From: Paramecium sonneborni
Taxonomy: Eukaryota; Ciliophora; Oligohymenophorea; Peniculida; Parameciidae
DNA: 64,000 bases
Assembly (NCBI GenBank): GCA_905182985.1
Contig: CAJJDN010000006.1
Span: forward strand, 125,914-189,913
Reading direction: 5' to 3'
Position numbers and translations under genes: made by a program. Positions 50,301-63,198 of this stretch are shown in pieces. Below the pieces are notes generated by a model. The model made no database searches. It worked only from the letters and a program-made list of their open reading frames with translations, and was not told where the DNA came from. Position 1 is the stretch's first letter; each line of letters begins with the position of its first letter.

Positions 50301-51414
50301 CTTAAGCAAAATGGTACATTTTAGCCAATAATGATTCACTATTTTAAAATGTATTTTCAAAGGCAAAATACTTGCAAGATTTTGAAATAATTTCATCTAA
50401 GAGTATTTATAAAGCAGATTCATCCATAGATGAATTGTTAGATAAATCCAGTTCCAATAGTCTTAGATAAGAATAACGATTACCAATTAATGCTTTACAA
50501 GTAGATTGAGTTAATTAATTTAAATTATTTAAACCTAACTTTAAAAGTCCCTTAGCTTTTGCTAAACTAGCAAATAAAGATTCAATAAGAGTGTTAGGAC
50601 CAAGATAATTATTTGATATATTCAGTTCTTAAATAGTTTCTAATGCTGAATCACTATAACAAGTTTAGATTAAGTATTCAAATCCTTGATAATTTGATTC
50701 AGTGAAGCAGTTACTTAAATTAAAAGAGTGATATTTCATTCTTTTCAACTTTTTTTAGATGTATGAATAACTTTTATCATCGAACAATCTTTTGTTATAT
50801 AAAATAATTGATTTATATTATTGATTGATGCTTAAATTCAAAGTAAATTATTTTTCTAAAAAAGCTGATAAATTTTACAAATATTTTCCTCTAAAAATAC
50901 CAGGATTATTAGAGATTAGTAACTAACTTTATAATTAAATATTACATATTTTAGATTAAGTTTGCTTTTAATTAACTAAATGGTGAAATCATTTAAGCTA
51001 TAATCATCAAGTTCATTATGATTAAATTCAATTTCTATTCCTTGAGGTTGTAACCAAATAAGCAATTTTAATAGAAGTTGAAGATGTTCTAAACCTAATT
51101 TTGATTTGGTAAATTTCATTTTTTTCAATTAGTTACAAAATCTTAATTATTTTTCAATATAAATCCAATATTCAATTTTAAAAATGCCCTAAAAATTACA
51201 AAATCGTAAATTTCCATTCCACTAATTATTTTCTAATAAAGTCTAAAAAATAAATGTAATATACATCAAACTATTTCATTTACTTTTAAAGTTAAGTATC
51301 TGGATCAAATTTAAACATTCTTTTAATTTCTAATTAAGTAATCTATTGGATATGTCTTTTGGAAGATCTTTCCTAATTAATATTTTTTTTGAGAGTATTA
51401 ATATATTCTTCCAT
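44362..51414 (-). CDS. Giant leucine-rich-repeat protein with C-terminal multi-TM domain (paralog B)
   Basis: ATG at 51414 (MEEYINTLKKNINQERSS), a 22-nt intron near 51270-51249, TGA at 44362-44364, about 2,330 residues. The N-terminal module matches paralog A (GIFKIEYWIYIEKQLR; FNHNELDD). A long RNI-type LRR array follows (ALIGNRYSYLRLLELDLSNN; SNNYLGPNTLIESLFASLAK). The C-terminal membrane region has IYFIEVLIRRIQRIKLQ, LSTQTINDFFDLCTVGRN, VAPYNVSVFPNRWIIRK and FIFEDVPQLTLQLTFI. The last is the same FED-x-PQ motif as in A. It ends in a coiled coil (QNEIKMLQKYEAFQAQERN). Function unknown; I infer a membrane-anchored receptor or scaffold with an XK-like membrane domain. It has no 27-nt micro-repeat like A's. 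It shares a 180-bp divergent promoter region with the TTLL gene. Confidence 0.65.
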
Positions 51415-51593
51415 TAAATAATTATAAATTATATTTTAATATTGTATATAAAAAGAATAGTTTATGATGTTAATGTATAGTAATAGTTATTTATTTTATA
51501 AAAGATATATAAAGATTAAATGAAGTGTTAATAATACTTTCTAGAGATTGTAATTTATTTATTTAATAATATAAATAAATTACTGTTTTAATA
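51415..51593. promoter_or_regulatory. Presumed bidirectional promoter between LRR-B and TTLL genes
   Basis: 179 bp between divergent start codons 51414 (-) and 51594 (+), very AT-rich. No specific motif called. Confidence 0.35.
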
Positions 51594-54089
51594 ATGTAAA
51601 GAGATGATTTAGCTATATTTCCAAATACACCGTAAATATAATGTCTTTTTAATCCAAGTGGACTACATCCTATGACTGCTTTTGTAGCAAGGTCATGTTA
51701 TAAGTATAATTAACTCTAAAGAAATAAATAATAAAGAATCGTTATATAACATATACCTTAAAAACAAAGATAAAATGAATAAAGGTAGATTTCTTTACCA
51801 AAGGCTATGTAAGCTATAAAAAAATAATAATTGGAATGTAAAAATTATAATTGACTAGAAGCATTGAGAAGAGCATCTCAATAAAAAGATGGGACTTTAA
51901 GTTTGGTTTTCTCAGATGTTAAGTAAGAAGAGTTAATTCTATAGAAAATAGATAAATATTAATATTTGTAGTATAAATTGTAAACAAGTAATGATGATTT
52001 AGTTGAGGAAAAGAGAGTAAATGTAAATGAATAAAAAAAGTCAAATACAAAAATGAAGAATGTGATTGAAATTGATAAGACAAAAACTATTCTATAAAAT
52101 ATATTAGGTGGAATGTAATAAAAAGTTGATGAAGTTGCACATGAAAATCATATGAGAATAATGGGAATGCAAATAAAGTCATTTAAATTATAAGAGTAAT
52201 AATCAATTAGAAGTAAAGCTATGTCTCAAGAAAAAGATAGAGAGACATCAAAATCATTTGCAGAAAAAAGAGATTTATATAGTCGTTCAGTTCAAAAAAA
52301 GAGACATCAATCACCTTAGAATAAAATGAAGAATATATCTTAATAAAATATGAAGATAAATAATAATTTTAGATTTTCATTGACAGATTACTCATAATTA
52401 AGTAGAGAATAATTATTTTAATTGAAATTACTAAATTATCACTATATGATATTTATAGTTTCTTCATAAAGTAATTTTTATGTTTAACCATCTGAAACTA
52501 TTACTGAGTTTAAATTTAAAGTAGGAAAAGGAAATAATAGTTTATTAATTAAAGAATTATTTAAATCTAGATGGTGGTGGAATCTAAATTAAGAAGCTGA
52601 TAATAAAGAACTAAATTTTATATGGACATAGATTAAAGTTCCATAATTTATGAATCTCCAAGAATGGAGTAAAGATCCATTTATAACAAGATAAAAATCT
52701 TTATCTTAGACATCTGCAGATTTAAAAAAAACAAAAGGATAGAAATCTCCAAAGAGTATTAAAAGAGATCAAAAGTTTGGATAATATGAGGATCCATTAT
52801 AAAAATTAATTGTAGAACAAGATTTAATTTAATTAAAATCAATCGAAAAATCTATTTAAAGTTTTTTAAAATATGCAGAAAAGAAAGATTTAAGATTAAT
52901 TGATAATGTAAATAAAGTAAATAATCATTATTATTATTATTATATTAGATTCATAATCATATAGAAAGAAATTATCATTTGGGTAATAAAAAAGCTATGT
53001 TTCATAATATGAAGAAATATTATGAGTTAATAAAATAAGAACTGTTTCGACATTTACCTATGACATTTCATGTATCAGGAGTTAAAGACAAATCATATTA
53101 ATAGTTTATGGAATATTATAAATAAAAGTATTCTAGATATATTTATAAGGAAGGGAAATAATATTTGGATTATAAAGCCAGGAGAATTTACAAATAGAGG
53201 AAATGGAATCATTGTATGTTAAACATTGGCTGATATTCATAAAATTGTAAGCAAAAAACAAATGCATTCTAATGGCAAACCTTTCACATATTTGATACAA
53301 AAATACATTGAAAAACCATTTCTATATAATAAAAGAAAGTTTGACATAAGATGTTACTTTTTAATAACATAATTGAATAATATTATTAGAGCATATTGGT
53401 ATGAAGAAGGCTATATAAGAACATCAAGTGAAGAATTTGATATTAAGGATGTGAGTAATTAATATGTTCATTTAACTAATGATGCAATCTAAAAATATAG
53501 TGAAGCTTATGGAAAATATGAAAATGGGAATAAATTATCATTCGCAGAATTTTAGAGATACTTAGATAAATGGCATACTAATGAACATTTGAATTTTTAT
53601 AAGGATTTATACCCATAATTGAAAATGATAACTTTGAATGCAATAAAATCTGTTTATCATAAAATAGAACCATATAAAAGAAATTACAATTTTGAAATAT
53701 TTGGATTAGATTTCATGATAGATGAAAAGTTTTAACCATATTTAATTGAAATTAATACTAATCCATGTTTAGAATTGAGTTCTCCTTTATTAGGTAGAAT
53801 AATTCCTGCAATGGTTGAGAATGCATTTAGGTAATATATTAAAAATATAATTTAATTTAGATTATCTATAGATACATTGATACCTCCTCCAGAATAATCT
53901 ATATGGCCACCAAACAAAAAACATTTATTATTTTATGATAATATGTTAGAAAACAATAGATTCTAATTGATTTTTGATGAAAGAGAAGATGCTTATGAAT
54001 TAAAATTGTTATATAGCAATTAAATAAATGATGATCAAATAGATGAAATGGATGAAGAAGAAGAAGAATATCAATCAGATGATGATTGA
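51594..54089 (+). CDS. Tubulin tyrosine ligase-like (TTLL) enzyme
   Basis: Start ATG 51594 (MQRDDLAIFPNTPQIQC) is chosen because the frame is open and protein-like from there. ATG 51807 is a weaker alternative. TGA 54087. Introns lie near 51838 (21 nt), 52910 and 53130 (22 nt; without it the ATP-grasp core falls out of frame). The N-terminal 270 residues are basic, Gln/Lys/Ser-rich and disordered. The TTL domain follows: FKVGKGNNSLLIKELFKSRW, LPMTFHVSGVKD, IWIIKPGEFTNRGNGI (the KPG...NRGxGI nucleotide-binding signature), FLYNKRKFDIRCYFLI, YVHLTNDAIQKYSEAYG, FEIFGLDFMIDEKFQPYLIE and INTNPCLELSSPLLGRIIP. The tail is acidic. TTLLs add Tyr, Glu or Gly to tubulin tails; ciliates have many for ciliary microtubules. 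The modification type is not decidable from what I see. Confidence 0.92.
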
Positions 54090-54323
54090 TTCAAATAATC
54101 TTAAATTTATACTCAATCATATCCTACACAATATTTTATAATAATTTATTAATTTTTAAATAAAACATCTCCTCTGTTTAATTTTTTTTCAAATTATAAT
54201 AGAATTACAAATAGCTCAGATTATGAGTTAAAAATAGTTTATATATATTTTTTAAATTTGATCATTATTTATTAGGATCTTTATCTTTTATCAAGACAAA
54301 AACACTATAGAATTTATACTTGA

Positions 54324-54974
54324 TTTTATCATTGTTATTGTTAATGCAGGTGTCAATGTTCAGCTACAATATCTTTTATCAAATATTTTAATTACCACAC
54401 AGCTTCTCTTCTTTTTATCACAAATAATTTTATAGTTTTTAATGGTTTTTTTTCTTTCTCTCAAAGATACTCTCAAATGCTCTCTAATCACAAAAAGAAC
54501 GCTCTTCCATTAATATTTTACTCACATTCCAATAAATATAATAATGGATCTTATCTAAGTTTCTCTTCTTTCAAATTTAATGAAACTAATGGTTTATCTT
54601 TATTTTTATTTATCAAAATATTAAAACTAAAAACAAGTCATATATCTTAAGAAAAATTAGTTTAACTTCCTAAGAATCCTCATTATTCTCTTTCATTTAT
54701 GATGTATGAAAAAAATAAAGGATTACAAAATGCTCTTAATTATTTGCATAAATATCATATTAATTTCCTATATTATTAATTGTTAGACATGAATCCTCCA
54801 CAGTTTTATTAATATTAGGTGATATATAAAGTCATTAATATCGATAGTATCACTGATTTTGTTTAATTTTCACATTGTATATAAAATATTCGTTATAACT
54901 AAAAGAGAATACTAAGAGGATATATATATAAATGTGATAGAATAAAAATCTTAAATATATTTTAAGGAGCTGAT
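54324..54974 (+). CDS. Hypothetical protein, start uncertain
   Basis: Open forward frame after a TGA at 54321 to TGA 54972-54974, 216 residues. It begins with a Cys-rich stretch (CYCQCRCQCSATIS) and continues Phe/Tyr/Asn-rich (ASLLFITNNFIVFNGFFSF; LPKNPHYSLSFMMYEKNKG; GLQNALNYLHKYHINFLYYQ). The first ATG in frame is near 54477, so either it starts there or an upstream intron joins it to an earlier start. No domain recognised. Its last 40 codons lie inside the first copy of the 1,083-bp duplication. It is convergent with the kinase gene. Confidence 0.4.
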
Positions 54975-55930
54975 TTTATTTAAATTTAAAATGTAAACCT
55001 AAATCATGCATGAACTTAGAAAGAAAGATGTAATTAATTTAAAAAAAAAAATAATTAAGATCAATTTAATTTATTGGATAAAATTTTACTAAATCAGTAT
55101 TCATTATTTTTATTCTTACTAGTTTTACTATTTAATCATTTCATTTCTTATTGCATATTTATGCAAAGGATTTTAATTTAAACTAAAATTCTTGGAATTA
55201 ACTTATGAAGAGCTACCTTTGGAATTGGGTTCATTTGATTAATTATAACCATCATTATTACTAAATCTTGAAGGTTTCTATTATTATTATTATTCATTTC
55301 TATTTAATTATCTACCTTAAGCAGATGGACTATTGAATCCATTATTTAATGGTGAATCTAATATAAATATTATTAAAAACCTATTTAATCAGTTCTTCCA
55401 TTTAATAGAGGACTTTATTATTAGAAACTATCATTTGAAAAATCTTTTCTTAATTTAGAAGATGCAGTTATTAGAGGTGAATGAAGTGGAGAATTACTTA
55501 ATTATTTTAATCTTTATTTATCAAACTTTAATTATTCTTCTTAATTTTTCAATGCAATATCTTCATTTTCGTCTATTTATTTTAATCTTCTACCAAAATA
55601 ACCATGATTAAGAGCTGATTATGCAGATATTCTTGTATTAGGATTTTTATCAAGCATTTTTTTAAGTAAATCATAAGCTTATTAAGGAACACTTTCAAAA
55701 AGTTAAGCATCAAATTAAATTTCACATTTTCTGTTTTTTCCCAAAACATCATTATAACTTTTACCAGGGAAAGCTGGTTTTCCTGTAAGTCTAAATTTGA
55801 ATTAAAATCATCTTACAATATATAGAAAATCAATCCTAAACTAAAAACATCACAAATAGGATCATATCTTCCTCCATCTTTACAATTTATAACTTCTGGA
55901 GCAACAAATCCTGGTGTGCCACATCTATTA
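54848..55930. repeat. Direct repeat copy 1 (1,083 bp), left of single N
   Basis: Every stretch compared between 54848-55930 and 55932-57014 is identical at a constant offset of 1,084, including an 11-A homopolymer. The copies are separated only by the ambiguous base at 55931. The most economical reading is two contig ends that overlap but were not merged. Confidence 0.92.
55101..55930 (-). pseudogene. Truncated duplicate of the kinase C-terminal half
   Basis: Within repeat copy 1 the reverse strand repeats the C-terminal part of the kinase at 56185-57886. It starts abruptly at the N within the NRCGTPGFVAPE activation segment and runs to the same TGA (55101-55103). Probably an artefact of the unmerged contig overlap rather than a second gene. 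Confidence 0.8.
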
Positions 55931-55931
55931 N
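55931..55931. other. Ambiguous base (assembly junction)
   Basis: The only N in the window, located exactly between the two identical repeat copies. Confidence 0.97.
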
Positions 55932-57014
55932 TATCACTGATTTTGTTTAATTTTCACATTGTATATAAAATATTCGTTATAACTAAAAGAGAATACTAAG
56001 AGGATATATATATAAATGTGATAGAATAAAAATCTTAAATATATTTTAAGGAGCTGATTTTATTTAAATTTAAAATGTAAACCTAAATCATGCATGAACT
56101 TAGAAAGAAAGATGTAATTAATTTAAAAAAAAAAATAATTAAGATCAATTTAATTTATTGGATAAAATTTTACTAAATCAGTATTCATTATTTTTATTCT
56201 TACTAGTTTTACTATTTAATCATTTCATTTCTTATTGCATATTTATGCAAAGGATTTTAATTTAAACTAAAATTCTTGGAATTAACTTATGAAGAGCTAC
56301 CTTTGGAATTGGGTTCATTTGATTAATTATAACCATCATTATTACTAAATCTTGAAGGTTTCTATTATTATTATTATTCATTTCTATTTAATTATCTACC
56401 TTAAGCAGATGGACTATTGAATCCATTATTTAATGGTGAATCTAATATAAATATTATTAAAAACCTATTTAATCAGTTCTTCCATTTAATAGAGGACTTT
56501 ATTATTAGAAACTATCATTTGAAAAATCTTTTCTTAATTTAGAAGATGCAGTTATTAGAGGTGAATGAAGTGGAGAATTACTTAATTATTTTAATCTTTA
56601 TTTATCAAACTTTAATTATTCTTCTTAATTTTTCAATGCAATATCTTCATTTTCGTCTATTTATTTTAATCTTCTACCAAAATAACCATGATTAAGAGCT
56701 GATTATGCAGATATTCTTGTATTAGGATTTTTATCAAGCATTTTTTTAAGTAAATCATAAGCTTATTAAGGAACACTTTCAAAAAGTTAAGCATCAAATT
56801 AAATTTCACATTTTCTGTTTTTTCCCAAAACATCATTATAACTTTTACCAGGGAAAGCTGGTTTTCCTGTAAGTCTAAATTTGAATTAAAATCATCTTAC
56901 AATATATAGAAAATCAATCCTAAACTAAAAACATCACAAATAGGATCATATCTTCCTCCATCTTTACAATTTATAACTTCTGGAGCAACAAATCCTGGTG
57001 TGCCACATCTATTA
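55932..57014. repeat. Direct repeat copy 2 (1,083 bp), right of single N
   Basis: Second copy of the repeat described at 54848-55930. Unlike copy 1 it is continuous with the rest of the kinase gene to its right. Confidence 0.92.
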
Positions 57015-57886
57015 AATAAAAATGGAAATTAATCAGATCTTTAAGCTAATCCAAAATCAGCAACACAAACAGATTAAATATTACTTTTTTATTTAATTAT
57101 AGAAATACTTCTATTTTCTAAATAAAATATTTTCTGGCTTTAAATCTCTATGCATTATATTTTTCGAATGCATATGAAAAAGCCCTTCCAATAAACTATA
57201 TATAAGCACCTCAATTTCAAATGCATTGAATTAAGGTCTATTTTTTACTTTCTCATACAATGAGCCACCTTCTAATAGATCAAGTACCATATAAAGAGAA
57301 TTATCTGTCTCATAAACTTCATGTAGTTTTATTAATGCATAACTATCAAGCTATCTCATTATTGCTATTTCATTTAATATTGACATCTTATATTAGTTTT
57401 AATATATACCTTCCCCTTATCTTAACCATAAGCTACTTCTTTAGAGAATGCTTTTATAGCAAAACTTCTTTCATCTTCCAAACGATCTGCCAAATATACT
57501 GATGCAAAATTCCCTTTTCCTATTTTACGATGAGCTTTAAAACTCTCATGAAACCCTCTTTAATTTATATGTTTAGCTAAATAATTTCTCCAATTTTTTA
57601 GCATTTATACATCATCTGAATATAATGTTATTTTATGTTAAATATTTTCTCTTTCGATCTATAAACCTAATGGTTTTCCAACTTTAAATTTCTCATCGAC
57701 ATTCTCTCTCAATAATTAAAATTTTGTCTCAAACGATAATGAAATGAATTTATTCTTATTTGCAACAATTATTTAATTAGAATACCCATGAAGTATTCTC
57801 ATTTTTCCTTTTTAAGTTTTAAATTCTCCTACTATTTGAGGATGTTACCATTAGCTTTAAAGAGGTTCTGTTAATTTATAATTCAT
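56185..57886 (-). CDS. Serine/threonine protein kinase with N-terminal PH-like domain
   Basis: ATG at 57886 (MNYKLTEPLQSQWQHPQ), TGA at 56185-56187, introns near 57415, 57120 and others of about 23 nt. Residues about 15-110 look PH-like: VGEFKTQKGKMRILHGYSNQ opening, ending with QMLKNWRNYLAKHINQRG as the C-terminal helix. The kinase domain is complete: glycine loop IGKGNFASVYLADR, FAIKAFSK lysine, hinge YMVLDLLEGGSLYEKV, HRDLKPENILF, VADFGLA and activation segment RCGTPGFVAPEV. DVFSLGLIFYIL and NPNTRISAQSALNHGYF complete it. The tail is about 120 residues rich in Ser/Asn/Gln. The order PH-kinase is common in Paramecium/Tetrahymena kinases of CAMK/AGC-like type; the exact group is not decidable. 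All catalytic residues are present. Confidence 0.92.
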
Positions 57887-59129
57887 TTAAATAATAAATC
57901 AATATTAAACTTACTGATATTTAATTTCATGTTCACTCAAATAAAAAAAATATATATAGAAATATTTAGGTTTTTCTTTTTTATAATTTTGATTTTCAAC
58001 GTTGATTCTTAAGACAACATAAATTCAAACAAAATTTATTAAAGATTGCTTTATTAATAAGTAAATTTAAGTTTGTTTAGTTATATTTATTATCCTAAAT
58101 TAAAATTAATACATTCGATTAAAAAATTATTTGAATTATTTACTTGTTAAATTAAATTATTCAACTCTTTCTAGACTCTGTTTCATATTCTTTCTAATTC
58201 ATTTAAAAAATATTATAACTATTTATTTTTAGTTATTTTTGTAAATATTCAATTTAAAATAATCTAAGAAATTTAATCATAAACATAGATAATCCATTTA
58301 AATGAATTATAATAACTCTTTAATAATTTTTTTTTAAAACAAGATATTTTATTTAATTATATTTATTTTAAACAGTTAAGATTTCCTTAATCATAAATTA
58401 AAATAATTAAATATTTTAGGGAATCCTTATTCCAATTACTAAAATATATACTTTAATCTTAAAAAATGGTACTTTAACAAGATTTTTATTTTGTAAATTT
58501 ATTTTTTTTTAATTTATTAAAATATACTGAATATCATTTTCAAGAAAAAAAATAATTTTTTAATTACCAAGATGATGTAAGAATAATAAAGAAAATTTAC
58601 TTAACATCAAAAAATTATTAACTAAATGAAGTTTAAGCTTGAATTTAAGAAAATGATGGTTTGATATTTAAATTGAATTGAATCTCCTATATTCTAAGAA
58701 TTGCAGTAATTTTTTAATTTATATATAAGAAGCTTAACTTTGAAATAAAAAAATTGATAACATATTACCATTTTTGATGAAAGATCATCAAATCAATAGA
58801 AGATTTAATTATAAAAAATAATAAAAATAATTAAAAAAGCAAATTAATTTTACTATTAAGATATATTTTAAATTTTTTTTGTAAAATTTTAAAGATGAGT
58901 TGAAATATTTAATCAAAAAAATGTTCTTTTACTTTAAAGAAATAAAATAGATCTAAAGTAAATGTGAATCATTCAATAAAATAAAAAAATATATAAAAAA
59001 TTTATTTTCAATGACTCATGCATCTAATTAAGGTTAAATTTATTGATTAACAAAGAAAGCAGATTTTTTCTTGAGATATAATCAATTTTTTTTGAATTTG
59101 AAGTGAATAAATTAATATTTATATATAGA
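57887..59129. other. Long AT-rich gap without recognisable genes
   Basis: About 1.24 kb between divergent kinase and copine starts, much longer than other gaps. Mostly A/T runs with no open frame of recognisable content. A short inverted repeat TTTGATG...CATCAAA sits near 58772-58791. It may hold regulatory elements or a non-coding transcript; nothing further can be supported. Confidence 0.4.
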
Positions 59130-60817
<1,688 letters not shown>

Positions 60818-61118
60818 TAATTTTATGAGTTTAATATTACAAAATTATTTTATAGAATTATCTTCTCAAATTTTATTCATTTTATAATGTTTATTTTAAG
60901 ATTTTATCTAATTTAATTTATTAAACAATCAAACTAAATTATTTGTTTTAACTATCATTTATTGATTCACATAAAGATATCAATTTGATTTAATATTGGA
61001 AATTCTAATTTTGTTATTAAATTCTATAGTTTTTTAATGTAGTTTTTTTATTTATATATATTTGAAAATTAATATTAATAATAATAATAAATAAAAAATT
61101 TTAATGAATGATTTTTAA
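60818..61118. other. Convergent intergenic region, no gene seen
   Basis: About 300 bp of AT-rich sequence between the copine stop and the end of the histidine-kinase-like gene. Confidence 0.4.
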
Positions 61119-63172
61119 TCATAATAATTATTATATTTAAGCTACATTATGAATGTTTTATTCTATGATATTTTAAGAGAAATAGTTTTTATTATTTATA
61201 AATTTATTTATTTACCTAGATATTTAAAAAGTTACTGAATTTCCTTTTTTTGTTTCATCACCCACTGTTTTATAGAATAATATTGGATTTTAAGATATTT
61301 GTACTAATAGTTTTTAAACTACAAAGATTCCCAACTTTCCTTATAATACTCCTCTAAATAATAATTAAAAATACTTGAATAATCTAATTTTTCAGAAAAT
61401 CCCCCTCCATCATCAATCATTTCAAATTAAATTTCTTCATTATTTATTTATTTCAAATTAATTATTATTTCATGAGATTTACTAGTTTTAATACATTTCT
61501 TAATTGAATTATGTAAGAGATTTACAATTATTAATCGAAGATATTATGGATATGTAAATATAGTTTTATTTATTAAAAGTTCATCATTGATACTTATACT
61601 AATATTTTAGTCGATTAGAAGAAAAGCTGAGGTCAATTTAGATTTAATTTAATTTAGAAAGTCATTTAAATTTATTTGACATTGTTTTTTTTATTAAAAA
61701 TCATCAGTTAAAAAATATAAGCAATTACTATTACTTAAATTAATCACAAATATTTATGATTAGATTTATTATAATAATTTTTAATCTAAATTAGTAGTTA
61801 TTAATTAATTAATTAAAACTTTTAAATTTTGCATCATTAATGAAATTCTTTAATATAAATTTTTTGAGACTGCAAGCATATATTAATTTTGAATATCATT
61901 TAATTTTTATTTTAATTAATCTATAGATTCTTCTTCAAATTCAAAAATTAGTGATGAATTTTAAAGTGTAAAGGAAATATTTTTGTAATTTTATTAATCT
62001 GAATTTAATATGCCAAATGATTTTGTTATTGAAGAAGTTTAAGATTATTAAAATTTATCATTAAAATGTAAATGTAAATCTTTGACTGATCTAGAAATGT
62101 ATTCATTTTAAATGGAAGTCTAAATATAATTAAAATTTTACTTTATCAATTGTATTATTGCCAAGATCAATAGTAGATTGTTTAAAAGAGTGAGAATCTT
62201 GTTAAAATATAATAGATAATTAAGATCTTGATTCATTAGGAGATATTAATTTAGATTATTAATCTTCTTAAAATTAGTTTTATAATTTCCAATTTTTGGA
62301 TAAAGTTTTTAATTTTTCATTATTTAAGATTTCTTTAATTTATTAATAAAGTGAACATTTAATTTTAATCATTTAATTGAATAAGATGTTTTCATTTTGA
62401 AAAGAGATTTAAAAAATTTAAGTATTTTTTAAGAAATCATCAATTTTTAGATTTTTTTCTTTTAAATATTTATCAAAATACACACTGATTTTTTCTACAA
62501 TAATTTCATTATTGCTTAAAGATAAAAGTAAAATTTTCTTTTCAAAGAATTTATCCGAAAAGATATTTGAATTTATTTATTAAATAGTTGAATTTTAAGT
62601 TAGAGAAATCATTTGTTGTGTTTGTTTATGATTTTCTTTTTTTGGTTATAATTAAGCAGCTAAAAAAATAATAAAACAAATAGATGTTAATAATAATAGT
62701 ATAATATCTTACTTTCCTTATTACTTTGTTATGATAACAAGAGCAATTATAAATAATAAGGAAGCAAATTACAAAAGTGCTTTTATCTTCTTAATTTGGA
62801 TATAATCCTATTAATTGTTTAGTTTTAACTTTTATAAATTTAGCATCCCACCAATTAGTAAACTTAATAAATTTTCTGATAACCATTAGTAATCTAAGTA
62901 TAATAAACTACAAAACTAAACCAATAATAAAATAATAAAGAGTGGAGGGGAATGATCTGTTTCTAAGAAAATGAGTATGAAAAGTTACTTATCAATTGTT
63001 ATTTTGTTTAAAATTGAGCTATAATATTTAATATTACTGCTAAGATTAAAAAAGTTACTTCAAATAGTAAAAAGTACGATTATTAACCTTTTAGTTATAA
63101 ATATATGATGCACAAGATTGTAAATGAAGAGTTTATAAGTAGCGGTAAGAATAATTTAATGAACTTTAGCAT
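61119..63172 (-). CDS. Membrane histidine-kinase-like protein lacking the phospho-acceptor His
   Basis: ATG at 63172 (MLKFIKLFLPLLINSSFTIL). The exact C-terminal exon and stop (61119-61121 in the preferred frame) are uncertain. The N-terminal third is hydrophobic with about five TM helices (YFLLFEVTFLILAVILNIIA; LFYYWFSFVVYYTQ). A linker helix leads to the dimerisation helix YMLAVSKNLYQRISLMMQNL, aligned with the H-box xxxVSHExRTPLxxI. The His position is Lys and the Pro is missing. The GHKL ATPase domain follows: N-box YLRLIIVNLLHNSIKKC (Asn present), G1 box MIDDGGGFSEKLD, G2-like GKLGIFVVQKLL, and a C-terminal strand with ETKKGNSVTFQIS. Nucleotide binding looks preserved while autophosphorylation on His does not. 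No receiver domain is visible. The start codon is 26 bp from the divergent RING gene. Confidence 0.6.
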
Positions 63173-63198
63173 TATATTTATTTAATTAATTCAACAAA
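63173..63198. promoter_or_regulatory. 26-bp divergent spacer between start codons
   Basis: Start codons at 63172 (-) and 63199 (+) are only 26 bp apart, so each promoter must reach into the other gene or be shared. Confidence 0.4.

Noticed and set aside
55101..55930. A second, separate kinase gene
   Set aside because: Identical to the neighbouring copy and truncated exactly at the N; treated as assembly duplication.
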